A DNA stretch of 64,000 nt. Source: an uncultured Flavobacterium sp. GTDB taxonomy: Bacteria > Bacteroidota > Bacteroidia > Flavobacteriales > Flavobacteriaceae. A program made the translations under genes and the position numbers. Below, in pieces: positions 17,416 through 25,806 of the stretch. The stretch spans positions 1 through 64,000 of the forward strand of contig CALJVL010000021.1 of assembly GCA_937773775.1 (NCBI GenBank), written 5' to 3'. The notes beneath the pieces were generated by a model. It was not told the origin of the DNA. It ran no database searches and worked only from the letters and a program-made list of their open reading frames with translations. Each line of letters starts with the position of its first letter. The first letter of the stretch is position 1.

Positions 17416-17678
17416 GGACTTAGATTTAAATGAGTGACTAAAATTCTTTATAAAATTAATCTTTTAATTGTTCGCTACAAAACCGAAGTGTTGTTAAAAC
17501 GGATGGAATTACCCGGGCCTTCATTCTTAAAATTAAAGTAAATGTGATATCTTCGCAATCTCAAAAAGACTTCGAAAGATGAAGAGGAGTGATGTTTTCT
17601 GCCAGCTATTTACCCCCATTTTCCCATCTGGATGAGATTAGTTGAAGAGCTATAAAAAAATACTCTTTTTTAATTTCC

Positions 17679-17750
17679 AGCCCTGTAGTTCAACGGATAG
17701 AATGGGAGTTTCCTAAACTTTTGATCCGGGTTCGATCCCCGGCGGGGCTA
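17679..17750 (+). tRNA. tRNA-Arg (CCT anticodon)
   Basis: Acceptor AGCCCTG (17679-17685) pairs with CGGGGCT (17743-17749), discriminator A. The D-arm is GTTCAACGGATAGAAT. The anticodon stem is GGAGT/ACTTT with loop TTCCTAA and anticodon CCT at 17712-17714. The T-arm is CCGGGTTCGATCCCCGG. Total 72 bases, CCA not encoded. The weak anticodon stem with two G-T pairs is unusual but folds. Confidence 0.93.
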
Positions 17751-18234
17751 CTACAATTCATAGACCTACCTTCTTGAATGTTTTTTTTGCTTCAGCCCTA
17801 CTTTTTATATGTTAAGACGGGGATTGCACCAAATTTTTGATTTTCTTTCGATTCAGCACTTAGAAATAATTCCTGTCTAAAAAGTAAAACAGGGATGAAA
17901 CCCTGAAATTTAAAAAAACCCAACCGATAATATAAATGTTTACATTTGAATTTAAATTGTGTCTACTTTACACCGTAAATTGTGAAACATAACTTAAAAA
18001 CAGTAGGCCTCTTAGTTAAAACATAACAGTATTATTTTATTTACATATGGACATTCTTATTGTTTTGATCTAAATAGAGTTCAGTCCTCTTAGACAAAAC
18101 CCAAAAAGAAATGATCGGTTTTAAAAATCGAATCGGAATAGGGAAGAAAGCAAACTGAAGATACACTTAAGCGTATTTTCAATATTGAATAAAAACTAAA
18201 AATAATTGAATCTAATAATTAATAGTTATTTAAG
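17751..18234. other. Gene-free leader before the Gfo/Idh/MocA gene
   Basis: About 480 bases without a supported coding frame. No clear terminator after the tRNA and no convincing TAnnTTTG box were found. No duplicate of the tRNA-Arg 3' end was noticed. Confidence 0.5.
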
Positions 18235-19605
18235 ATGGGAAAAGAACTTTCGAGAAGAGATCTCCTTAAAACCTTAGGGCTTGCAACTGGAGGATTATTG
18301 ACTTTACCTTTACATGGCTTTACAACAGCAAACATCCGTTTGTATATCCCCGATCCTGATAAATATCCTGAACCAGACAAACCCGTTACAGCAATTACTT
18401 TAGGCGCTGGTAATAGGGGTAATGTCTATGGCGGTTATGCTGTTCAGTACCCTGATCATTTGAACATTATAGGAGTTGCTGAACCTGTTGCTATTAGAAA
18501 CGAGCGCTATTGCCAAAAACACAATATAGCCTCCGAAAATAGTTTTCATACTTGGGAAGATGTTTTTGAACGTCCCAAATTTGCTGATGCCATCATAATT
18601 TCGACACCAGACAATTTACATTATGGGCCTTGCATGAAAGCACTCGCAATGGGATATGATATCTTGCTTGAAAAACCAATAGCACCCACTGAAAAAGAAT
18701 GCCGAGACATATTAGCTTTAGCAAAAAAAACAAATCGTGTAGTCGCTGTTTGTCATGTCTTGAGGTATTCTCCCTATTTTATTAAATTACGAGAACTAAT
18801 TCAAAATGGTAGTATAGGTGAGCTTATTAGTATTCAACATTTTGAACCCATTCAACACATACATATGTCTCACAGTTATGTTCGTGGAAATTGGCATAAC
18901 AGCAAAGAAACTACCCCCATAATTCTTGCAAAATCCTGCCATGACCTTGATATTTTGCGCTGGATGGTTGGTGAAACTTGTGAAAAAATATCCGCTTTTG
19001 GTGATTTAAAATGGTTTAAAAAAGAAAACATGCCTGTAGGTGCAACTCCTCGATGCATTGATGGCTGTGCTATTGAAAAAAATTGTGCTTATAGTGCTTT
19101 AAAAATATACTATCGTGACAGGCAACGAACTCATGTATTTGATCTGCCAGATGATATGGATAAACAGGGCGATGCCATTCTAGATCGTCTAAAAACGACT
19201 AACTACGGTCGTTGCGTATATCAAATGGACAATGACCAACCGGATCATTACACTACCAACCTTCAGTTTTCTAATGGTGTTACTGCTGCATTCAGCATGG
19301 AAGCTTTTACTTCCTATGAAGGGAGGCGCACCCGTATAATGGGAAGTCAAGGAGATATCGTCGGAGACATGTCTCAATTTACTTATACCAATTTTTTAAC
19401 TGGAGAAAAGATAGAATGGGAGCTAACTAGTGATGCACATGGTGGCGGTGATTGGAATTTAGTCTCCGATTGGATACAAGCAGTGTCGCAACAAAACTCC
19501 GCTTTACTTTCTTCTTCGATTGATGTATCTGTTGAAAGTCATATTATTGGATTTACAGCTGAAAAAAGCCGTTTAAAAGAAAAAACTAAAAACGTAATTT
19601 TGTAG
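18235..19605 (+). CDS. Tat-exported Gfo/Idh/MocA family oxidoreductase
   Basis: NAD(P)-dependent dehydrogenase-like protein, 456 residues. The N-terminus has a twin-arginine motif (SRRDLLK, 6-12) and a hydrophobic stretch, so the folded protein with its cofactor is likely exported. The Rossmann domain starts at TAITLGAGNRGNVYGGYA (52-69), and the family EKP motif is at 146-148 (LLEKPIAPTEKE). The C-terminal Gfo/Idh domain carries HDLDILRWMVGE with a conserved His-Asp. A Cys cluster (PRCIDGCAIEKNC, about 264-277) is seen in a subset of Bacteroidetes members. Some exported relatives act on glycans (for example GH109), but no substrate can be named. A NagX-like acetyltransferase follows on the same strand. 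Confidence 0.85.
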   Translation: MGKELSRRDLLKTLGLATGGLLTLPLHGFTTANIRLYIPDPDKYPEPDKPVTAITLGAGNRGNVYGGYAVQYPDHLNIIGVAEPVAIRNERYCQKHNIASENSFHTWEDVFERPKFADAIIISTPDNLHYGPCMKALAMGYDILLEKPIAPTEKECRDILALAKKTNRVVAVCHVLRYSPYFIKLRELIQNGSIGELISIQHFEPIQHIHMSHSYVRGNWHNSKETTPIILAKSCHDLDILRWMVGETCEKISAFGDLKWFKKENMPVGATPRCIDGCAIEKNCAYSALKIYYRDRQRTHVFDLPDDMDKQGDAILDRLKTTNYGRCVYQMDNDQPDHYTTNLQFSNGVTAAFSMEAFTSYEGRRTRIMGSQGDIVGDMSQFTYTNFLTGEKIEWELTSDAHGGGDWNLVSDWIQAVSQQNSALLSSSIDVSVESHIIGFTAEKSRLKEKTKNVIL

Positions 19606-19694
19606 GAAGTCAAAATCTATCCCCATAAAAATATTTCATTAATTTCTATACTTGAAAAGGAGTCATTGTACCTCTTTTCATCAATAACAGTATT

Positions 19695-20795
19695 ATGGAG
19701 CAACTTAAAAAACGTTATTTATCATTAGATGTCTTTAGAGGTTTGGATATAGCACTAATGATAATTGTTAATTCTCCCGGAAAACAAGCAACTACTTTTG
19801 CTCCGTTATTACACGCTAAATGGCACGGGTTCACATTAACTGACTTGGTTTTCCCAACATTCTTATTCATAGTAGGTAATTCGATGAGTTTTAGCATGCC
19901 TAAGTATGAAGCTTTGTCCAATAACACTTTTTTTAAAAAAGTATTAAAGCGTACTGTAATCATATTTTTATTAGGCTACTTGATGTATTGGTTCCCGTTT
20001 TTCGAAAATGGAGGTCTCAAGCCCTTAAGTGATACACGGATTTTTGGCGTACTACAAAGAATTGCTTTGTGTTATTTCTTTGCTGCTCTTATTCTGCGAT
20101 TTTGGAAAAACAAAGGAGCTCTAGTTTTTAGTGCGATCGCGCTTATTTCCTATCAATTAATACTCCATTCTTTTGGAGACCTCAGCCTAGCTGGTAATGC
20201 AGTCTTAAAATTAGATACTTGGTTAATTGGCGAAAGCCATATGTATTATGGGGACGGCATCGCCTTTGACCCTGAAGGTTTATTGAGCACACTACCAGCT
20301 ATAGTAAATATAATTGCAGGTTATTTAGCGGGTAAATTTCTACAAAAAAGCGGGCAAAATTATAAAACCATTGTCCGAATGATCATTCTTGGAGGTCTAC
20401 TTATCCTAACCGCATTAGCTTGGGATACCATTTTTCCATTTAATAAAAAACTTTGGACAAGCTCTTTTGTATTACTCACTATTGGTCTTGACCTTATAAT
20501 TTTATCGGTACTAGTTTATGTTTTAGATGTTGTAAAAAAAATTAAATGGACTTACTTTTTTGAAATACTGGGCAAAAATCCGTTGTTTATTTATCTGCTT
20601 TCAGAATTACTCGTAATTACCCTTTATCAAATTAAAATTAAAGGGGATTCTGCTTACGATTGGATCGCTGAAAACATATTCGTATCTTGGCTTGGCGGCT
20701 ACTTAGGGTCTTTAGGATTTGCGCTTTCTATAATGCTATCTTGTTGGATCGTTGGCTATTTCTTGAATAAAAATAAAATTTACATCAAAATATAA
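19695..20795 (+). CDS. HGSNAT/NagX-like membrane acyltransferase (DUF5009)
   Basis: Multi-span membrane enzyme of 366 residues related to heparan-alpha-glucosaminide N-acetyltransferase, which moves acetyl groups from acetyl-CoA to amino sugars across the membrane. The N-terminal signature RYLSLDVFRGLDIALMIIVN (7-26) and the loop HAKWHGFTLTDLVFPTFLFI (40-59, with the likely acetyl-carrying His44) are clear. About ten hydrophobic helices follow, and the C-terminal half has FEILGKNPLFIYLLSELL. In other Bacteroidetes such genes lie among N-acetylglucosamine or glycan utilisation genes. Here the neighbours are an exported oxidoreductase and a beta-glucosidase fragment. Confidence 0.85.
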   Translation: MEQLKKRYLSLDVFRGLDIALMIIVNSPGKQATTFAPLLHAKWHGFTLTDLVFPTFLFIVGNSMSFSMPKYEALSNNTFFKKVLKRTVIIFLLGYLMYWFPFFENGGLKPLSDTRIFGVLQRIALCYFFAALILRFWKNKGALVFSAIALISYQLILHSFGDLSLAGNAVLKLDTWLIGESHMYYGDGIAFDPEGLLSTLPAIVNIIAGYLAGKFLQKSGQNYKTIVRMIILGGLLILTALAWDTIFPFNKKLWTSSFVLLTIGLDLIILSVLVYVLDVVKKIKWTYFFEILGKNPLFIYLLSELLVITLYQIKIKGDSAYDWIAENIFVSWLGGYLGSLGFALSIMLSCWIVGYFLNKNKIYIKI

Positions 20796-20871
20796 CCCGA
20801 TTAAAAAACCGGTTTAGAAACTAAATCAATAAACACTAACTGATTATTTATACAGGCGTTGTCTAGTCCTA

Positions 20872-21364
20872 TTTAAGCAAAACATCTAAATCAAATTCTT
20901 ATGCAGATTTAAATACGATTCTTGAAACAAAAAAAGCAATGAAGGGAAAGCTAGTAATTGTAGCTGTAAATATTTCCAACTCGATGGTTTTTGCTGAATT
21001 TAAGAAAGAAGTTGATGCCAGAGTGGGTGAATTTGGTTTACAAATAGAAGCTTTAATGGATATCCTATCTGGAAAAACAGAGCCATCCGCCTTGTTACCT
21101 TTACGAATGCCAATAAACATGTCTACTGTTGAAAAGCAAATGGAAGATGTTCCTCACGATCCGATCCCTAATAAAGACAATAATGGAAATAGCTATAATT
21201 TTGGTTTTGGATTAAACTGGGACGGTGGGATAAAAGATTCTGGAACATCAAAATCCAAAGTTGATAAAACTAAATTTATTGCTATTTACTATCATAGAGA
21301 CCTTCTTGCTGAAGGTTTTTTATACATAAAATTAGGGGGTTTAAATAGTTATGAGTCTTTCTAA
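20872..21364 (+). pseudogene. C-terminal fragment of a GH3 beta-glucosidase
   Basis: The readable frame extends upstream of the ATG at 20939: SYADLNTILETKKAMKGKLV continues into IVAVNISNSMVFAEF. Later come ALMDILSGKTEPSALLPLRM and a YNFGFGLNWDGGIKDS ending. These are the consecutive C-terminal blocks of glycoside hydrolase family 3 enzymes (BglX-like): Gly-Lys-Pro-Val-Ile-Val, then SG..EPS.LLPLQMP, then YDFGFGLNW. The whole N-terminal catalytic barrel with its nucleophile Asp is missing and a TAG lies upstream in frame. The final 30 residues look unrelated to the family. It is a leftover of a lost gene and cannot be active. Confidence 0.75.
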
Positions 21365-21426
21365 AATGAAAGACATAAAACCATCTAATGATACTATTTT
21401 ATTAGGATTTACGGTAATTAAAAAGT

Positions 21427-21434
21427 TACCTTTG
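21427..21434 (+). promoter_or_regulatory. Putative -7 box for the lipoprotein/deacetylase pair
   Basis: TACCTTTG fits TAnnTTTG exactly, 23 bases before the ATG at 21458. The -33 region (ATTTA around 21407) is only a partial match. Confidence 0.45.
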
Positions 21435-21457
21435 ATTTTAATCTTTAGATTTTTTTT

Positions 21458-22486
21458 ATGAAAAACCCCGTTATCACGATACTTACTCTATCTGTTTTGA
21501 TTGTCTTTTCAAGTTGTAATCAAGGTAAGTCTACTGCCGACGTCGTAAACGTTACAGAGGAAAAAGTAGAAGTAAAAATCGATTCTGTAAAGAAAAAAAT
21601 GGCCCCTACAATAGATACTGTAGACTATAATAAAAGAATGATTGCTATTAGCAATAATGACACTACAGGAAGGTGGCCAGTGAAAGCGCCATATCCTTTA
21701 CCCGGAGCAATATTGCCTTACAACAGAATCATTGCTTTTTACGGAAATCTATATTCCACAAGAATGGGAATATTAGGAGAAATTCCTAGAGCCCAAATGA
21801 TAGAAAAATTACAAGGCGAAGTGGCCAAATGGGCGGCAGCTGACTCTACCGTTAAAACAATTCCAGCTTTACATTACATCGCCGTTACGGCTCAAGGGTC
21901 ACCCGGATCAGCAAACATGTATCGCATGCGCATGCCTTTCAAACAAATAGACACCGTGTTAAGTTGGGCAAAACCTATAGATGCATTAGTATTTCTAGAT
22001 ATTCAAGTAGGACACAGTACTGTTAAAGCAGAAGTTACAGAGCTAGAGTCCTATTTAGCACTCCCCAATGTTCATTTAGGTATCGACCCTGAATTCTCCT
22101 TAAAAAACGGAGAGGTACCGGGTACTAAAATTGGTTCTTTCACAGCTGAAGACATCAATGATGCAATTGATATTCTAGCTAATCTTGTCAAAAAAAATAA
22201 GCTTACTCCAAAAGTGCTTGTTGTACACCGTTTTACACAAGGGATGCTAACCAACTATAAAAAAATAAAAAGAGTGCCTGAGGTGCAAATAGTGATTGAC
22301 ATGGATGGCTTTGGCAGCAGAGTACTGAAGAGATCTACTTACCTGAGTTATATCTATAGAGAACCGATTCAATTCACTGGTTTTAAGTTGTTTTACAAAA
22401 ATGACAATTGGAATAATTCAAAAATGTACACTCCTGAAGAGTTATTAAAATTCACTCCAAAACCTATGTACATTCAATACCAATAA
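21458..22486 (+). CDS. Conserved lipoprotein of unknown function
   Basis: A 342-residue lipoprotein. The signal peptide ends in FSSC (Cys20), and a charged low-complexity linker follows to about residue 55. The folded part has alternating strand-helix segments (RIIAFYGN; IPALHYIAVT; DALVFLDIQVGHS; VHLGIDPEFSLKNGEVPG; KVLVVHRFTQGML; VQIVIDMDGFG). This suggests a TIM-barrel-like fold with acidic residues at strand ends (DIQVG, DPEF, DMDG), as in glycosidase-like domains. I do not recognise a named family. It is 24 bases upstream of a NodB-type deacetylase lipoprotein, so the two probably act together on an extracellular or periplasmic glycan. Confidence 0.75.
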   Translation: MKNPVITILTLSVLIVFSSCNQGKSTADVVNVTEEKVEVKIDSVKKKMAPTIDTVDYNKRMIAISNNDTTGRWPVKAPYPLPGAILPYNRIIAFYGNLYSTRMGILGEIPRAQMIEKLQGEVAKWAAADSTVKTIPALHYIAVTAQGSPGSANMYRMRMPFKQIDTVLSWAKPIDALVFLDIQVGHSTVKAEVTELESYLALPNVHLGIDPEFSLKNGEVPGTKIGSFTAEDINDAIDILANLVKKNKLTPKVLVVHRFTQGMLTNYKKIKRVPEVQIVIDMDGFGSRVLKRSTYLSYIYREPIQFTGFKLFYKNDNWNNSKMYTPEELLKFTPKPMYIQYQ

Positions 22487-22510
22487 CCTGCTACAGCATA
22501 CTCTTGTATT

Positions 22511-23359
22511 ATGAAAAATATATTCTTATTGCTTTATATCGGGCTATTTTTTTTGGTTGGCTGTAACTCTAAAACCAAAGAACCAGAAACGAAAGTGCAA
22601 GTACAAGCTGTAGTCGAAAAACCTATTGCAAGCCTACCAATAATAAAAGACAATAGCACAGAAGCTATTTTGTCTAAAAAAGAGGTGCCTATATTATGCT
22701 ATCATAACATTAAGAATTTTGATGCCAATGCCGGTCCAATGACCAAAGTCTATACCGTAAAACCAGCTGCTTTTGCAGAACAAATGAAAGCCTTGGCTGA
22801 TGCCGGCTATCATAGTATTTTACCAAATCAACTATACAATTATCTCGTGCATGATGCTCCACTGCCTGAAAAACCAGTAATGATTACTTTTGATGATACC
22901 CGAGGGGAACAATTCAGCATTGGCGCTTCCGAAATGGATAAGTACGGTTTCAGGGGAGTATTCTTTGTAATGACGGTTTCTGTTAACCGTCCTAACTATT
23001 TGACTTCAGATCAAATTAAAAACCTATCCGATAGCGGACATGTTATCGCAGCGCATACTTGGGATCATCATATGGTGACGAAATATATAGGAAACGACTG
23101 GAATACACAGCTAATAAAACCTAAGAAAAAACTAGAAGATATCACCGGAAAACCAGTTGAGAACTTCGCTTATCCTTTTGGTTTATGGAATAAAGAAGCT
23201 ATTCCTAAAGTAAAAGAAAGTGGCTACAAGATGGCATTTATTCTGTCCACCAAGCGAGATTCTATCGACCCACTTTATACTGTTAGACGAATAATAGTCT
23301 CTGGCAACTGGTCAACCGAAGGAATGATTCGTTCTATGGAATCGTCTTTTGATAAATAG
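22511..23359 (+). CDS. Polysaccharide deacetylase lipoprotein (NodB domain, CE4)
   Basis: Metal-dependent de-N-acetylase of amino-sugar polymers. The lipobox VGC puts a lipid on Cys18, and a linker follows to about residue 55. NodB motifs are VPILCYHNI (59-67), motif 1 TFDD (126-129), motif 2 HTWDHH (182-187, metal-binding His pair) and motif 3 FAYPFGLWN (about 214-222). At 282 residues it is a normal single-domain member. It is likely anchored in the cell envelope. Substrate could be peptidoglycan or an exopolysaccharide; the sequence does not decide. It forms a pair with the lipoprotein gene before it. Confidence 0.9.
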   Translation: MKNIFLLLYIGLFFLVGCNSKTKEPETKVQVQAVVEKPIASLPIIKDNSTEAILSKKEVPILCYHNIKNFDANAGPMTKVYTVKPAAFAEQMKALADAGYHSILPNQLYNYLVHDAPLPEKPVMITFDDTRGEQFSIGASEMDKYGFRGVFFVMTVSVNRPNYLTSDQIKNLSDSGHVIAAHTWDHHMVTKYIGNDWNTQLIKPKKKLEDITGKPVENFAYPFGLWNKEAIPKVKESGYKMAFILSTKRDSIDPLYTVRRIIVSGNWSTEGMIRSMESSFDK

Positions 23360-23652
23360 AGAATGTGAATTTCAGGAACTTGATAATTATTCCTTTTTTA
23401 AAAAATCATAGGCTATAACTAATAAAAACTTCGACTTCGATTTTTTTTTGAGCAGTGACTTCTCTATATATTTCAAAACGAAAAGTTTTGAAACGCTCGA
23501 AATGGCGAAAGTTATTATAGAAAAATGATTACGGCTAACTGCCTTACAATAGAACTTCATATGTGCTTTTCCACGCCGTTCCCACTACTCAATCACATAT
23601 TACAAGCAAGCTACCGCCTTAGACTTTTAAGGCTTATAAAAAGTAATTGCAT

Positions 23653-23696
23653 AAAAAAAGCAGCTCAGTTTCATAGAAACTTGAGCTGCTTTTTTA
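23653..23696. terminator. Bidirectional terminator
   Basis: AAAAAAAGCAGCTCAGTTTC, loop ATAG, then GAAACTTGAGCTGCTTTTTT. The long near-perfect stem has A-run and T-run tails on both sides, placed between the converging deacetylase and envC-like genes. The 290 bases before it (23360-23652) hold no recognised gene. Confidence 0.9.
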
Positions 23697-23715
23697 TTCT
23701 TTATCCGATTAGCGT

Positions 23716-25026
23716 TTATTTACTACTCAGCCATCCTTGCGGGTTTGTGTAGGTGGTATTTTGTAATAGTAAAAATTTGATTACTGTTTTACCAGTATCA
23801 CCGTTGGTTCTTACCCTTCCCAAAACTTGCTTTATGCTAATCTTATCTCCTTTATTGACAGATACAGAACTTAAGTTTTGATAAATTGTAAAATAATCTC
23901 CGTGCTGAATCATCACCGCTTTATTAACTGGGGATAAAACCATAACACTAGCCACTTCTCCTCCAAATACCGCTCTTGCCGAAGCACCTTCATTAGTTGT
24001 GATTTCTACTCCACTATTGTGAATAACTAAAGTATTATAGATAGGGTGCGCTTGATCTCCATATCCTAATGAAATAAATCCTTTTTCAACGGGCCACGGT
24101 AAACTACCTCTGTTGGCTCTGAAATTATCCGCTATTAATTTTGCCTCAGGAGTAAGTTCAATTCTTGATGACGATACAGGCTCTTTGGCGATTGCAGCAG
24201 CAACCTCCTTAGGGCTTGCATTAGCGTTTTTTGCCAAGGCTCTAGCTTTGGCTTTCTCCAGTGCCGCTTTTCTATTTGCTTCAGCAATGGCTTCACGAAT
24301 CAAGCGATCAATTTGTTTGTCAATTGTTTTTGACTCCCGTTGTTTTTTTCTGATATCAGATACAATTCTGTTTTTGTCTTTTTTAATAGAATTCACCAAT
24401 TTTTCCTGCTCTTGCTTTTCCTTTACCAAGCCAACTTTTTCTTTTTCGTTTTCGGCGATTAATTTTTGTTTGGCAATTTTTTGGGCGTTTAATTTGTTGT
24501 TGTAATTAACAAGCTCAACGGATTTTGATTTTATTTCCTCTCCCTGATTTTTTCTGAAACTAGTGTATTGCTTTAAGTATTGCGCTCTTTTATAGGCTTG
24601 TAAAAAATTGTCCGATGATAATATAAACATCGCACGGCTTTGTTCTGAACGACTTTTATAAGATTTCACAATCATCTTTGCATAATCTTCTTTAAGAACT
24701 ACCAATTCTTTATTAAGCTTGTTGATTTTCATCTGATTAATATACATGTCATTTGCTAAATATTTAGCTTGCTTTTCTGTAGTGTTAATCAGGACTTCCT
24801 TCAGTCTTATCTTGTTTTTTTGAATCATAAATACATTCATCGCCGACTTTTCCTTAGACTTAACGGACTGCAATAGCTTCTCGTTATCCCTGATTTCCTT
24901 TTGGATTTCGGCTTTACGTTGTTCTAATTTTTCTTGCTGAGAAGACTGACTCCAGAGAACAGAAGTCATGCATATGAATAGTAGGCTTGCGAGAAATTTT
25001 GGCATCTTAAAAATATATTTGTGCAA
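23716..25026 (-). CDS. envC: EnvC-like murein hydrolase activator (degenerate M23/LytM)
   Basis: Periplasmic factor that activates peptidoglycan amidases during cell separation. It has 436 residues with a signal peptide (about 1-26, ending LWSQ). A long coiled coil runs about 28-265 (KLEQRKAEIQKEIRDNEKL and later EKVGLVKEKQEQEKL), and a C-terminal LytM domain starts at GSLPWPVEKGFISLGYG. The zinc ligands of active M23 peptidases are altered: HNSGVEI has Glu in place of Asp, the second site reads YFTIYQNL, and HxH is replaced by VIKFLLLQ. A non-catalytic activator role is therefore favoured. It is the last gene of a minus-strand run with DUF4292 and TPR genes. Confidence 0.85.
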   Translation of the reverse strand: MHKYIFKMPKFLASLLFICMTSVLWSQSSQQEKLEQRKAEIQKEIRDNEKLLQSVKSKEKSAMNVFMIQKNKIRLKEVLINTTEKQAKYLANDMYINQMKINKLNKELVVLKEDYAKMIVKSYKSRSEQSRAMFILSSDNFLQAYKRAQYLKQYTSFRKNQGEEIKSKSVELVNYNNKLNAQKIAKQKLIAENEKEKVGLVKEKQEQEKLVNSIKKDKNRIVSDIRKKQRESKTIDKQIDRLIREAIAEANRKAALEKAKARALAKNANASPKEVAAAIAKEPVSSSRIELTPEAKLIADNFRANRGSLPWPVEKGFISLGYGDQAHPIYNTLVIHNSGVEITTNEGASARAVFGGEVASVMVLSPVNKAVMIQHGDYFTIYQNLSSVSVNKGDKISIKQVLGRVRTNGDTGKTVIKFLLLQNTTYTNPQGWLSSK

Positions 25027-25028
25027 AT

Positions 25029-25799
25029 TTACTTAATTATAATCCTATTGTAACTATTTGGAACGCTATAAGGAAAAGAAAGTTCTTCATTAAATGTTAT
25101 GGTATCATATTCCAAATTAATTTCAGATTTCCCATTCTTTTGGTATGTATGAATAACAACAGTCGCTGGTAAAGTCGCTTCCTTGTATTCTTTAATATAC
25201 GTATAGGCCACCTGAATCATTCTTTCTTCTGCAGTTTGTGTGATTTCTTGTCTGTTGATACTAAAGTCACTTGCGTTTATATAAAACGTCTTTTTTGTGT
25301 TATCATTTTCCTTATCATCAAGACGGTACAATTGATCCACCACGGACTCGGTGTATTTTCCTTTTTTCAAATCATCCAAAGCTTTACCTAACAGCATATT
25401 CTGGATTTTATAAAAATCCAAGTCAGTTCCCAGCCACTGACTCAAAGCGCTAAAATCACCTTCAAAGTAGGTTCCTTTGATTTTTTCATAGTAGCTTACC
25501 GAAGTTGGTGTTATCGATGCTTTGGCCATTGTAATTCCAAGAAATCGTATACTCACCAATATTTGCTCGTCTTTCTTTATTCTTATTTCTGCAGTTACAT
25601 TTTGAGATTGTCTCTCATCAGAATATTTTACGCTTGCCTTTATATATAATGTAGAAAAATCACTCTTATTGTCGTAATGGCTCGCTATTATATTTTTTGC
25701 TTTCATGTAAGTGACTGGTGTTGTCGCCGAAGCCACGACGGCTTTCGACTTACAAGAGACCATAAAAACTACCACTAATACTGCTAAAAATTTATTCAT
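25029..25799 (-). CDS. DUF4292 lipoprotein
   Basis: A 256-residue lipoprotein. The signal peptide ends in VSC (Cys16), followed by KSKAVV. The mature part is rich in beta strands (STLYIKASVKYSD, ILVSIRFLGITMAKASITP, SVSYYEKIKGTYFEGDFS), a pattern recalled for DUF4292. That family has a LolA/LolB-like flavour, which may mean lipoprotein or hydrophobic cargo handling at the outer membrane, but this is not proven. It ends 2 bases before envC and starts 7 bases after the TPR gene, so the three form one transcription unit. Confidence 0.75.
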   Translation of the reverse strand: MNKFLAVLVVVFMVSCKSKAVVASATTPVTYMKAKNIIASHYDNKSDFSTLYIKASVKYSDERQSQNVTAEIRIKKDEQILVSIRFLGITMAKASITPTSVSYYEKIKGTYFEGDFSALSQWLGTDLDFYKIQNMLLGKALDDLKKGKYTESVVDQLYRLDDKENDNTKKTFYINASDFSINRQEITQTAEERMIQVAYTYIKEYKEATLPATVVIHTYQKNGKSEINLEYDTITFNEELSFPYSVPNSYNRIIIK

Positions 25800-25806
25800 T
25801 TGAATT

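Noticed and set aside
23525..23752. 75-codon plus-strand frame across a terminator
   Set aside because: It reads through the strong hairpin at 23653-23696 and into the envC-like gene on the other strand.
24113..24505. 130-codon plus-strand frame opposite the envC-like gene
   Set aside because: It is the antisense of the coiled-coil region, whose biased codons keep the opposite frame open.
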